A stretch of DNA of 64,000 nt, from positions 379,501 to 443,500 of the forward strand of contig NC_134660.1 of assembly GCF_030463565.1 (NCBI RefSeq), written 5' to 3'. This document shows positions 1 to 9,023 of the stretch, in pieces (the stretch's first letter is position 1; each line of letters opens with the position of its first letter). The position numbers and the translations under genes were made by a program. Source of the stretch: Pelecanus crispus (Eukaryota > Chordata > Aves > Pelecaniformes > Pelecanidae). Under the pieces are notes generated by a model. That model made no database searches and was not told the origin of the DNA. It worked only from the letters and a program-made list of their open reading frames with translations.

Positions 1-424
1 GCTGGGTGCTGCCCAGGATCTTCCAGGACATCGAGCTCAAATGCGTACGTACCCTGGCATGGGCTGGGAGCCACTGCAGTGCTGTCCCTGTCCCTGTGCC
101 TGTCCCCATGTCCATCCCCATCCCTGTCCCTATCCTCATCCTCGTCCCCATCTGTGTCCCCCATCCCTGTGCCCACCCTTGTTCCCATCCCTGTCCCCAT
201 CCTCATCCCTGTCCCCAGCCCTATCCCTGTCCCCATCCTCATCCCTGTCCCCATCCCCATCCCTGTCCCCAGCCTCATTCCTGTCCCCATCCCTACCCAT
301 GTCCCCATCCCATCCCACCTAATGCCCTCTCCCGCCCCTCCAGCTGGACGCGGACGACGTGGTGGTGACCTTCGAAGAGATGGAGGGCATAGATGTGTAC
401 AACGAGGTGCAGATGCCCAGCTAA
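1..424 (+). CDS. SLC4A1: SLC4A1 (band 3 / AE1) C-terminal exons, 5' truncated by window edge
   Basis: Two terminal coding exons of the red-cell chloride/bicarbonate exchanger. The first runs from before the window to 44 and reads VLPRIFQDIELKC, followed by donor GTACGT at 45. The second is 344-424 (acceptor AG at 342-343) and reads LDADDVVVTFEEMEG then IDVYNEVQMPS and TAA at 422-424. The junction is phase 0. The LDADD motif is the cytoplasmic acidic site proposed to bind carbonic anhydrase II in human AE1, and YNEV sits where human AE1 has YDEV, a tyrosine sorting motif. The last transmembrane segment lies upstream of the window. AE2 and AE3 tails differ at these positions, and the neighbour UBTF supports SLC4A1. 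Expected in the plasma membrane of erythrocytes and acid-secreting epithelium. Confidence 0.88.
79..330. repeat. CCCTGTCCCCATCC-type minisatellite in the last SLC4A1 intron
   Basis: Nearly the whole last intron (45-343) is a degenerate array of pyrimidine-rich 6-mers (CCTGTC, CCCATC, CTCATC) arranged in units of about 12-30 bases. All three forward frames stay open over much of it because the array lacks stop words. It is not coding. Confidence 0.85.
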
Positions 425-1440
425 GGGCTCGCTGCCGCCCGCCCCCTCAGATGGCCCCGCACCCCCCGGCCCCCCACCCCGACCTGCCTGTGTGGAGTTC
501 CCCAGTGGAATCCTCAGTGCGAACGAGCGCTTGCAGCGGCTCGCAGCCTCTCCAGGGGTCGGGAGGTAAATAGTCCAGCGAGGGGGTTTATATATTTGCA
601 TTTAAGATAATCATGCTAAAAAACACCAAAAAAAAAAGTTACGCTGATGCTTCCACAGGTAGGATTCACTCAGAACCAAACAAAAATAAAAAAAAAAGAC
701 CCAAAAAGCACCTTAAAAAAGAAAAAAAAAAGAGAAAAAAAAAAAAAAAAGAAAAAGCAGCTGCAAGAAGTGATCTGTATATTTGATGCTAGCGATTGGG
801 GGAGTTTGTAATTTATTGTTGAAGGCTGATTGTGCTCCCGCCGTATGCGTGTGTGTGTGTATATATTAGAGAGAACTATATAAAAATTTACAGTTTTCTA
901 CAAAGCCTTATTTTAAAGGATCCTGGTCAGGGCCTAAACTCTACAGACCAGGCCAGCAGCATCACTTAACTGATGAATTAGTGTTAGTATCATTCTTTAT
1001 TTTTTTAGCATTTCAGTTAAATCCATGTAGTTTTTCCTTGATTTTCCCCTTGCTTGCTGACCACGTCTTGCCCTGTTTCCACCGGGATTGCTCCCAGACT
1101 GGCCGAGCATCCCCCTGCTCCTGCCGGGGCTGATCCTGCCCTGGTCAGACCCAAGGGCCAGATTCAGCCAGGGTGCAGCCACCCAATCAGGCTGCAAATT
1201 TGTTCCTTTTTGCATAAATCGGAGCGGGGGGGACCCCGAAATCAGGGAGGGTGCGGGGGGGTGGGGGGGAGCAGCCGTGCCTGGGGCTACGCTGCCTCGT
1301 GTTTGGGTTGGTTTAGTTTTACTAATTATGTGTCCGAAATAAACAAGTTGCAAGCTTTGGGTTTTTTTTTTCCTTTCCTTCCCCACCCACCTCTGTATCA
1401 GGCTTTAATAAAGAAATTAATAAAATCAGAAAGGAAATGG
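425..1440 (+). other. SLC4A1: SLC4A1 3' UTR with several poly(A) signals
   Basis: Non-coding sequence after the TAA becomes A/T-rich from about 590. AATAAA hexamers occur at 685-690 (inside an A-rich run), 1338-1343, 1407-1412 and 1419-1424. The last two, close together, are the best candidate main cleavage site, giving a UTR of roughly 1 kb. The exact end cannot be fixed from sequence alone. Confidence 0.6.
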
Positions 1441-1544
1441 GGTTTTCTTTCTGGTTGGGCATTTGCTGGGGGGGTCGCCTTATTTAATTGCTTCCCCCCA
1501 AAAAGAGCAGCAGCATCCTTTGGAGGTGTCCGCCCCCGCCGCCC

Positions 1545-1750
1545 TGGGATGCTCAGGGTGGCTGTACCAAGGTGCTTGCCACGGCATCCCGGGACGCTCA
1601 CTGCATCCCAGCATCCTGATGTGCTCACTGCAGGCGTGCCAGGATGCTCCCTGCAGCCATCCTGGGATGCTCCCCATGGCTGTCCCAGCATGCTTGCTGC
1701 ATCCTGGCATCCCAGGATGCTTGCTGCAGCCGTCCGGGATGCTCAGCCCC
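1545..1750. repeat. Degenerate minisatellite around GGGATGCTC / GCATCC words
   Basis: Just downstream of SLC4A1, words such as GGGATGCTC, CTGCAGCCATCC and CATCCCAGCAT recur every 25-35 bases, on average about seven times, with many differences between copies. It lies between the SLC4A1 poly(A) signals and unique intergenic sequence. No coding potential is seen. Confidence 0.65.
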
Positions 1751-3930
1751 TCCTTAACCCCCTTGCACCCAGGGTGCTGCCCTGTTGCTGCTGGCCACGC
1801 AGCCACGGCTGTCCCTGCTCCGGGGGGGGTACACGCTGATCCACAGCGCAGAGCAGATCCCAGTCTCCCCCCCAGACCACACTGCCACCAAATTGACCCT
1901 GATTACCCATAATCTCACTAACGAGAGCAATCAGCAGGGCTGCTGCCCCCATGGAAGCCACCTGCCCGTGCCCCAGCTCTGTAAATAGGGCTGTGGGAAG
2001 GGATGGGCCTATTTGCCCTGAGCCTTTCCGTGGGACAGGTGTCGGGGTCAGCATCCGCAGCTGCTCCTGGCTGTGACCCCAAAGGCTCTCTGTGGGGCTA
2101 GGATAAATCCCATCATGGGCTCCAGCTTTTTCTGAGCCTGGCATAACTGCTAGCCCTTGTTTTCTGGAGATAGAGGTACGTGGCCAGCATTTTTTCAGCC
2201 CCAGGCGTGCTGATCTGGCAGCTGCCTGTCCTTCTGCCAGCCTCTCGTGGGCAAGCCACGCCAGGTGCCATCGGGAGGGCTCTGTGTGCCGCTGCCAGCA
2301 GCTGGACCTGCTGCTGTGATCCCTGCCTCCAAAATCAGGTGCTGCCGCGCTGGTGATGGAGGAAGGCATCTGCTCGCAGCCGGGGTGGCCTGCCCGCACC
2401 CCATCCTTCTCATTTTCCACCCTGGGAAGAGTTATTTTATTCTCTGGGAGATGTCAGTGAGGTCACTGCCGTGAGATCCAGCCCAGTTTGGCGGGGGGAT
2501 TTACGTCAAGCTCTCATTTGAGCTTGACTTAGCCCAGCGAAATGTGCTTGGGGGTGATTTGCGGTGGGGACCCACAGCGGTGGCTCGTGGCAGGGTGTGA
2601 ATTGCAAGGGAAAAAAGAGAAAAAACCCTAGTTAACAGGTCTGCTAACGAGGAGGGGGGAGCACAGAGCTGGAGATGTGGGTCACATGGTAGCATCGCCC
2701 CTGGAAGGGGAGAGCCCCAGTGCTGGTGGGGTGCAGGGTGCCTGCAGCATCACCGGGTGCTTTGTGCCATCAGGTGGTTGAGCTGCCCTTGGCTGTGCTG
2801 CCGGCACCTCTGCCGATGCAGGCAGGGCCACAGCATGTCTGCAACAGCCCTGCCTCTCCTCGGGGCACGCAGCAGAAAGCTTTCTGTTACTGTTTGTACA
2901 AGTGAAAATGCAAGCAAAACCCCCCAAAAAGGCTGCAGTTGTACAGTCTTACTGTACCTTTATTTGCAAAAAAAAAAGACCCCCAAACCTCATCTACACA
3001 AATAACAGTAATCTAAAAACTCCTTTGATAAGAAGCAAGTCCCAGGGAGGGCACAGAGCAAGGAGGTGAGCGTTTGGGGTGCATGTTTGAGGGGTCACTC
3101 TTTCTGGCCCACCTGCTGCAGGGGTTTGTGGCTGATTTCCAGGGCGCTGGTCTTCCTTCTCAGTGGCAAAAGCCACACAACCGCATTGCAGGGCGGACCT
3201 GTGCTGCCACCCGGGCCACAGCGTGTTTGCACTCCCCATCCAAAAATGGTTTTTTCGTTTAAAAAAAAAAAAAAGTTAAAAATTAAAAATGTTGGTTGTC
3301 ACGTGTTTGGCCTGAATGTCTCCAAATATGTTGTTGTGGTTTGTTTTGTTTTGTTTTTTTTCTTTTGCAATTTTTCCCTCTTGCAAAACAGTGACATTTC
3401 ACCTAATTTAGACCAGAATAAACAGCTCAGCTGAGGGCCTTTTCCATGCAGAATAAATATATACATACATGTGGGCTGGGTTTTTTTTTTAAGCTTTCAC
3501 TGGAGGAATTAACTGCTCTGTGCTGAAGCTGGCTGGCACGGCTTGGCACACCTTGGCGGCCGTGCCAGCTGGAGGCAGGACCGCGGGACGTGGCGGAGGG
3601 GCCGTCCGTTTGTCTGATCCTTTGCTTGGGAATAAGGCCCAAATAAGCCGCTTGCATAACCCGGCTTTCCCCCATCGCTGCCCCAGTGCCCCCAAATCAG
3701 CCTGGGGGGGGCAATTGCACCTAGATTTGGGGCTTTTTTTTTTTCCCCCATATAAACAGGGGTGAAAATTCCCCAGATTTTGGCTGCTCCTGTGCAGCTG
3801 GCCAGGGAGGCGCCTGCAGCCAGGCAGCCCCAGGGCCTGACCCTGCGCTCCCAGGCTCCGTCCTGCATCCCTGGGGGGGTTCCCCACCGCCTCCTGCTCC
3901 CCGCTGCCTTGCGGCAGGTGCCTGCTGGAG
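1751..3930. other. Intergenic SLC4A1-UBTF interval, mostly unique sequence
   Basis: No exon with recognisable protein homology was found on either strand. The stretch from about 2880 to 3500 is unusually A/T-rich for this locus, with A and T runs and AATAAA at 3417-3422 and 3452-3457. It therefore resembles 3' UTR sequence and could be a distal end of SLC4A1 transcripts or simply an AT-rich island. Confidence 0.4.
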
Positions 3931-3934
3931 CTGC

Positions 3935-4320
3935 CTGCACCGGCCTGGCCGGTAGCACGCAGATGGCCGGAGCTCGCTGGTAGCGTGCGGGAGGCCGGTA
4001 GCATGCAGATGGCTGGAGCTCACTGGTAGCGTGCGGGAGGCCGGTAGCACGCAGATAGCCGGAGCTCGCCGGTAGCGTGCGGGAGGCTGGAGCTCGCCGG
4101 TAGCGCGCGGGAGGCCAGTAGCACGCAGATGGCCGGAGCCTGCCAGTAGCATGCGGGAGCTCGCCGGTAGCGTGTGGGAGGCCGGAGGCACGCAGATGGC
4201 CGGCGCTCGCCGGTAGCGTGCGGGAGGCCGGAGGCACGCAGATGGCCGGAGCTCGCCGGTAGCGTGCAGGAGGCCGGAGGCACGCAGATGGCCGGAGCTC
4301 GCTGGTAGCGCGCGGGCGGC
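3935..4320. repeat. About 46-bp minisatellite upstream of UBTF
   Basis: Roughly eight copies of a unit of about 46 bases built from the words GCACGCAGATGGCCGGAGCT and CGCCGGTAGCGTGCGGGAGG. Copies differ at a few bases and some are shortened. The array abuts the UBTF CpG island, and several frames are open through it without resembling a protein. Confidence 0.88.
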
Positions 4321-4419
4321 CGGGAACGCGCCGGCGGCCTGGAGCAGCCGTGGCGTGCGGGCGGCCTGCGGCCGTAGCGCGCAGCCAGCCCCGGCCGGCC
4401 GGGAGCGTGCGAGCGGCAG

Positions 4420-4535
4420 CGGGGCGGCCGGTACCGTGCAGGCGGCTCGGGGTGGCCGGTAGTGTGCAGGCAGCTCTGGGATGGCCCGTAATTTGCAGGC
4501 AGCTTGGGATGGCCGGTAATTTGCAGGCAGCTGCC
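4420..4535. repeat. Short array of about 29-bp units (GCAGGCAGCTTGGGATGGCC)
   Basis: Four imperfect copies of a unit containing GCAGGCAGCT then GGGATGGCCGGTA. It shares the GGCCGGTA word with the larger array just upstream, so the two are probably related in origin. Confidence 0.65.
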
Positions 4536-4649
4536 CGGCCGGGATTGGCTGCGGGGAATGACGCCCAGCACAACAAAGGTGGAGTTGGAGAAATTGCATT
4601 AAAAAAAATTAAGAGAGAGAGAGAGGAGAAAGGGAGAGGGGAGCGGAGG

Positions 4650-4853
4650 GAGGGGAGGAAACTGCCCCTCGCCCGCCCCGCCGGGGAAATCCCCCACCGC
4701 GGCCGTGTCCCGGCGCTCCGGGGCTGCCCGGGGCCGCGGGGCGGGCAGGGAGCGCGGCCCCGCCGCTCCCCGCCGTGTCGGAGGGGACCCGCCGGGGCGG
4801 GAGGCGGCTCGGCTCGGCTTCCCCCCCCCTCCGCTTCCCCCCCCCCCCTTTTT

Positions 4854-4884
<31 letters not shown>

Positions 4885-7100
4885 TTTTTTTTTTTTTTTT
4901 ATGCAAACGCCGGGCGAGGATTGTTGCACATGTAAGGAGATTTTTTTTTTTTTTCCCTTTCCCCCCCCCTTCCCTCCTCTCTCCTTCCTCCTCCTCCTCC
5001 TCCTCTTTTTCTTCTCGCCACAGTGTTGCAAAAGCAAAGAGCAATAAAAAACACGGCGAAAGCGGCGGGAGCGCGGGGCGGCGGCGGCGGCCGGCGGTGC
5101 CGCTTGGGGAGCGGCGGAGGCTGGCGGCGGACCCCGGCGCTCAGAGCCCGGCTGATTGGAAGAGAAAACGCAGCGCCATGGAGGCGGGGGAAAGCGCGAT
5201 CGTCTCTGCGGGGACTGGAGCGCGTCCACGCCCGGGGCCAGCGCTGCAGAGCTGGCCGCCGTTCAACCGCCGCTTCCCCGCCCCGGCCCCGCCGAGCCCC
5301 GGCCCCGCCGAGCCGCGGCCCCCCAAAGCCGCGGGCCCGCAGGTACGTGCCTGCGCCGGGGGAGCCGCGCCGCGCCGCGCCGCGCCGCCCGGGCTCGCCA
5401 TTCGCCGCCGCGCCGCTCCGCCGGCGGGGCTGGAGGAGGCGCTTTGTTCCGCCCGGGCCCCGCCGCCGCGCACCGCGCTCGGTAAGGCGCCGCCGCTCCG
5501 CCGGGAAGGGGGCTCCGCCGCCGCCGGAGGGGGCTCCCGGGGCGCTTTTGGGGGGAAGGGCCGCCTTTCTGGTCTCCTTTCTCCCTTCGTAAGGCGGACA
5601 AAAAGGCTGGCTGCGGCGCAGGCCCCGCGGGCAGGAAGCCGCCGCCGGGGCTCGCCCGCCCGCTCCGGCCCGCTCCGCGCCGGCGGGGGGCACCGCGCTG
5701 GGGCTCGGGGCGGGGGGGAGCGCGGGGCTCGGCGGCCTCGGTGTGCCCCCCCCTCCCTCTTCTCCCTTCCCTTGCCTCTCCTCCTCCTCGCTCCCTCCCT
5801 CCTTCCCGCTCGCCCTCCCTCCCTCCCCGGCTGCCGCAGCTGGATTTCGGGGGCAGGCTTCCAGCGCTGCCCGCTTGTTTTTCCCCAGCCCGGGTGAGTC
5901 CCGCGCCGCGGCGGGGAGCTGGGCGCCGCGCTCCGCCGGCTGCGTGCCCGGGCTCGTCCGCTCCCCCCCACCTCCGCGCTGCATTTTTTTCTCCCCCATA
6001 TTCTCTTCTTATATTTTTTTTCCCCCCCCTCCTTTTCCTTTCTTTTTTTTTTTTTTTTTTTCCGCCTTTCTTCCCCCCCTTCTTTCTTCCTTTCTTCCCT
6101 CCGGACCGGGAGCGGGGCTCCAGCCCCCCGCTGGGTGGGTGGGTGTTTCTGGGCTCGAGGAGGGGTCGCGGGGGGGGGGTGGCTGGCGGGGGGGGGGGGA
6201 GGAGGGGGGCGGCGGTGGTGGTGGGAAGCGAGGAGTGGGGGGGGGGGGGGGGTGGATTGGGTAGGAGCCGCTCCCCGGGGGTCGGTGCGGGGAGGTCGCG
6301 CTGCCCTCGCCCGGCTCGCTGCAGCTGCCCGGCCGCCCCCAGCCGGGCATCCCCGCCCCCCCTTCCCCCTCCTCCTCCTCCTCCTTCTTCTTCTTCTTCC
6401 CCCAGCGGCTCCGGCGCGGGGCTGGGGCTGCGGCGGCTCGGCTAGAGCTCCCCCCCCCCCTCCTCCTCCTCCTTCCACCACCACCACCTCCTCCTCCTCC
6501 TCCTTCTCTCCTCTCCTCCTCCTCCCCCTTGCAGCCCGGAGAGGTGGGTTTGTCTCGGCTTTATAACCGCGCCGGCTGCACGGGTGGAGGGGAAGGAGCG
6601 GCGGGCGGAGGCGGGCGCAGCCCGGCCATTGTGTGCCGCGGCGGAGAGCGGCCGCGCCGGCCGGTAACGACGGGGGGATGGCGGATGGGGAAGCCGGGGG
6701 GGGGAGAAGCCGCGGCGCAGCGCATCGCTCCGGGGGGCCGGGGGAGCGGAGAGGGGCCGGGGGAGCGCGGAGCCCCTCTCCGCTCCCCCGGCCCCCCGGA
6801 CTCGCCTCCATTGTCTGCCCGGGGGTTGGCGGGGGGGTGGGGGGGGGGGAAGGCGGCGGAGCGCGGCTCGCTGGCGCCCGGGTGGGAACCGGGGGCGGGA
6901 GGGGGCCGGGGAGGCGCCGCCGGGGCCGCCCGCGCTCGGTCCCACCCGGTTCCTGCTGCCTGGCGGAGGAGGAGACTGGAGCTGGCCGGCGGCGCAGGGC
7001 ATGTGCGGGCTCCCCGCCTCCGCCCGACGGCCCGGCCCCTTCCTCCCCCGCCTCCTCCTCCTCCTCCTCCTCCTCCTCTCCCCCCCCCCCCCAGGCGCGG
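4650..7100 (+). promoter_or_regulatory. UBTF: UBTF CpG-island promoter region with candidate 5' UTR exons
   Basis: Dense CpG sequence upstream of the first UBTF coding exon. Possible non-coding first exons end at 5342 (CAG followed by GTACGT) and at 5893 (CGG followed by GTGAGT). The latter could be an internal exon 5840-5893 with acceptor AG at 5838-5839. A TATAA word at about 6562 with a GC-rich segment ending near 6662 (GTAACG donor) is a third possibility. Which is used cannot be decided from sequence; human UBTF has alternative 5' exons. The splice partner is the acceptor at 8948-8949. Confidence 0.6.
4836..5010. repeat. Polypyrimidine tract: C run, (CT)n, long T run
   Basis: On the + strand the order is C9, a (CT) dinucleotide run of about 14 repeats, T runs of more than 20, then further T-rich and (CCT)n sequence. 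Such homopurine-homopyrimidine mirror tracts can form triplex DNA and are common near GC-rich promoters. A matching (GA)n run lies at about 4612-4625. Confidence 0.8.
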
Positions 7101-7279
7101 GATCCGGCCCCCCCCCCCCCCGGGGATCCCGCACCCCCCCCCCCCTCGGGGATCCCTGTGCGCGCGCACCGCGATCGCCCCCGCCACGCCCCGCGATGAT
7201 CCGACGGATCCCTCCCCCTTGCCACGATCCCGCCTTCCCCCCACCCCCGGCTGCCCCCCAACCCCCCCCCCCCCCCCGG

Positions 7280-7830
7280 GGCGATCCCCGGTCCCCCACC
7301 CCCGGGGGCTGGGCTGATCCCACCCCGGGGCGATCCCACATCCAGCCCCCGAGGTGGTCCCAGATCCACCCCCCGCAGGGGCTGATCCAACCCCGGGGCG
7401 ATCCCACCCCCCCCAGGGCTCGTCCCACCCCGGGGCGATCCCCCATTCCCCCCCCGAGGGCTCGTCCCACCCCGGGGCGATCCCCCACCCCCCCCGGGGG
7501 CTCGTCCCACCCTGGGGCGATCCCCCACCCCCCCCAGGGCTCGTCCCACCCCGGGGCGATCCCCCATTCCCCCCCCGAGGGCTCGTCCCACCCCGGGCGA
7601 TCCCCCACCCCCCCCAGGGCTCGTCCCACCCTGGGGCGATCCCCCACCCCCCCCGGGGGCTCGTCCCACCCCGGGGCGAGCCCCCATTCCCCCCCCCCCC
7701 CCCCCCCCGAGGGCTCATCCCACCCTGGAGCAATCCCCCACCCCCCCCCCCGGGGGCTCATCCCACCCCGGGGCGATCCCCCATTCCCCCCCGGGGGCTG
7801 CTCCCCCACCCTGGAGCGATTCCCGATCCC
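7280..7830. repeat. About 38-bp minisatellite GGGGCGATCCC / GGCTCGTCCCACC in UBTF 5' intron
   Basis: About a dozen units, each containing GGGCTCGTCCCACCCCGGGG, CGATCCC and a C run of variable length. The array lies inside the presumed first intron of UBTF. It holds long open frames on the minus strand only because stop words are absent. Related degenerate units extend to about 8000. Confidence 0.88.
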
Positions 7831-7999
7831 CTCCCGGGGCTTGGTGGGCCCCCCCCAGGCGATCCCCAGTTCTCCCCCCCCAGGAGCTGATCTTCCCCCC
7901 AGGGCAATCCCTGATCCCCCCTGGGGCCTGGTGGGTCCTGCACCCCCAGGGCACTCCCCGATGCCCCCCCAGGGCCCGGATCCCCCCGCCGGTACCCCT

Positions 8000-8949
8000 C
8001 CCGAGGCCCAGGTCTCTCCCAGACCCCCCCAGGGCCCGTACCCCTCCAGCACCCCCCCGCCGGTGCCTGGCTGCGCCGCGGATGCCCCCGGCCCCGATTC
8101 CCCTGGGAGCCCTGGGCCCGGGGCCTGCCTCCCCAGGGCCGTCCCTCCTCCCCCGGGCCCGCAGCCTGTCCCCTCGGGGCGATGCCCCCTCAGGCCTGCG
8201 GCCCTGCTCCCCCCGCCACCGGATCCCCCGCAGGGATCCCCCCACAGTTCTGCCCCTCTGAGCTCTGGGGTCCCCCCACCGAGGCCTCTCACTGGCTCAC
8301 CCCCTCAGGATCCGGGGGGATCCTTCCCCTAGAGCCCCCCTGGGGAGAGCCCCGGCCCCCTGGGGGGGGGAGGTCTTTCCCCAGAGCTCCCCAAATGGGC
8401 ACCCCCCGAGCCCCTTGGATCTTGGATCCTGCCCCCCCGGGGAGGATCTCGCTGGATCTGTGGTGTCCCTTCCTTTGGGACCCCGCTTTTGGGGGGCGAT
8501 CCCCCTTGGGAGATCCCTTGGAGTCCTGTTGGCTCAGATCCCCTGACCCCGGCTCTGTGGATCCCTCCCACCCCACCTCAGAGAGATCCCCTGAACCCTT
8601 CTCCCCTCCCATCTGTGGGGATCCCCCCTGGATCCTGCCCGCGCACCCCCTTTTCTCCTTCTCCCGCCGGGGTGGGGGCCATGCCACCATTCCAGATCCC
8701 CCCATCTCCACCCCCCAGGATCCCTGGGACCCCCCCACGCGCCCACCTGCTCCCGCCTTGTTGCCCCTGCCCCGCACCCCCCTCCAAGGCCCCCCAGACC
8801 TCGCAGGGCTGGGTGTGAGGGGGATCCCAGCTCCTCATCCACCTGGGGGGCACACATGGGCGCCTGGGCCAGGCGCCCCGCTCCCCATCAGGGGTTGGGG
8901 GCCCGCCCCAGCGTGGGGGTGCCTAGCGGGGGTCTCCCTTTGCTTGCAG
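8000..8949. other. C-rich intronic sequence before the UBTF start exon
   Basis: C-rich, GGATCC-word-rich sequence without recognisable exons. It ends with a pyrimidine stretch and acceptor TTGCAG (AG 8948-8949) used by the exon that carries the UBTF start codon. Confidence 0.5.
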
Positions 8950-9023
8950 AGCCGAGCGGGAGTGATCTCGGGTAGCGCGCGAGGGAGCCGGCGGGGACCG
9001 TCCTGGGCGCAGGCAGGTGGAGG
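8950..9023 (+). other. UBTF: UBTF 5' UTR segment of the start-codon exon
   Basis: Follows acceptor AG at 8948-8949 and runs to the ATG at 9024. The start context AGGATGA is modest, but the N-terminal protein sequence matches UBF exactly in position, and the exon's donor GTGAGC at 9082 splits codon 20 (G/AC, Asp). Confidence 0.8.

Noticed and set aside
1-424. AE2 (SLC4A2) as the partial gene at the left edge
   Set aside because: The AE2 tail has EREG then EYNEMPMPV and no LDADD; the tail here and UBTF adjacency fit SLC4A1.
3509-5044. 511-codon minus-strand frame over the 46-base array
   Set aside because: Translation of a tandem repeat (for example ARYRRAPAICVPPAS) with poly-Lys/Glu from the pyrimidine tract. 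No gene evidence.
5141-7687. 848-codon open frame on the minus strand
   Set aside because: Spans the UBTF CpG island and a minisatellite. It is pure Gly/Arg/Pro low complexity with no domain or splice support; stop codons are rare at this GC content.
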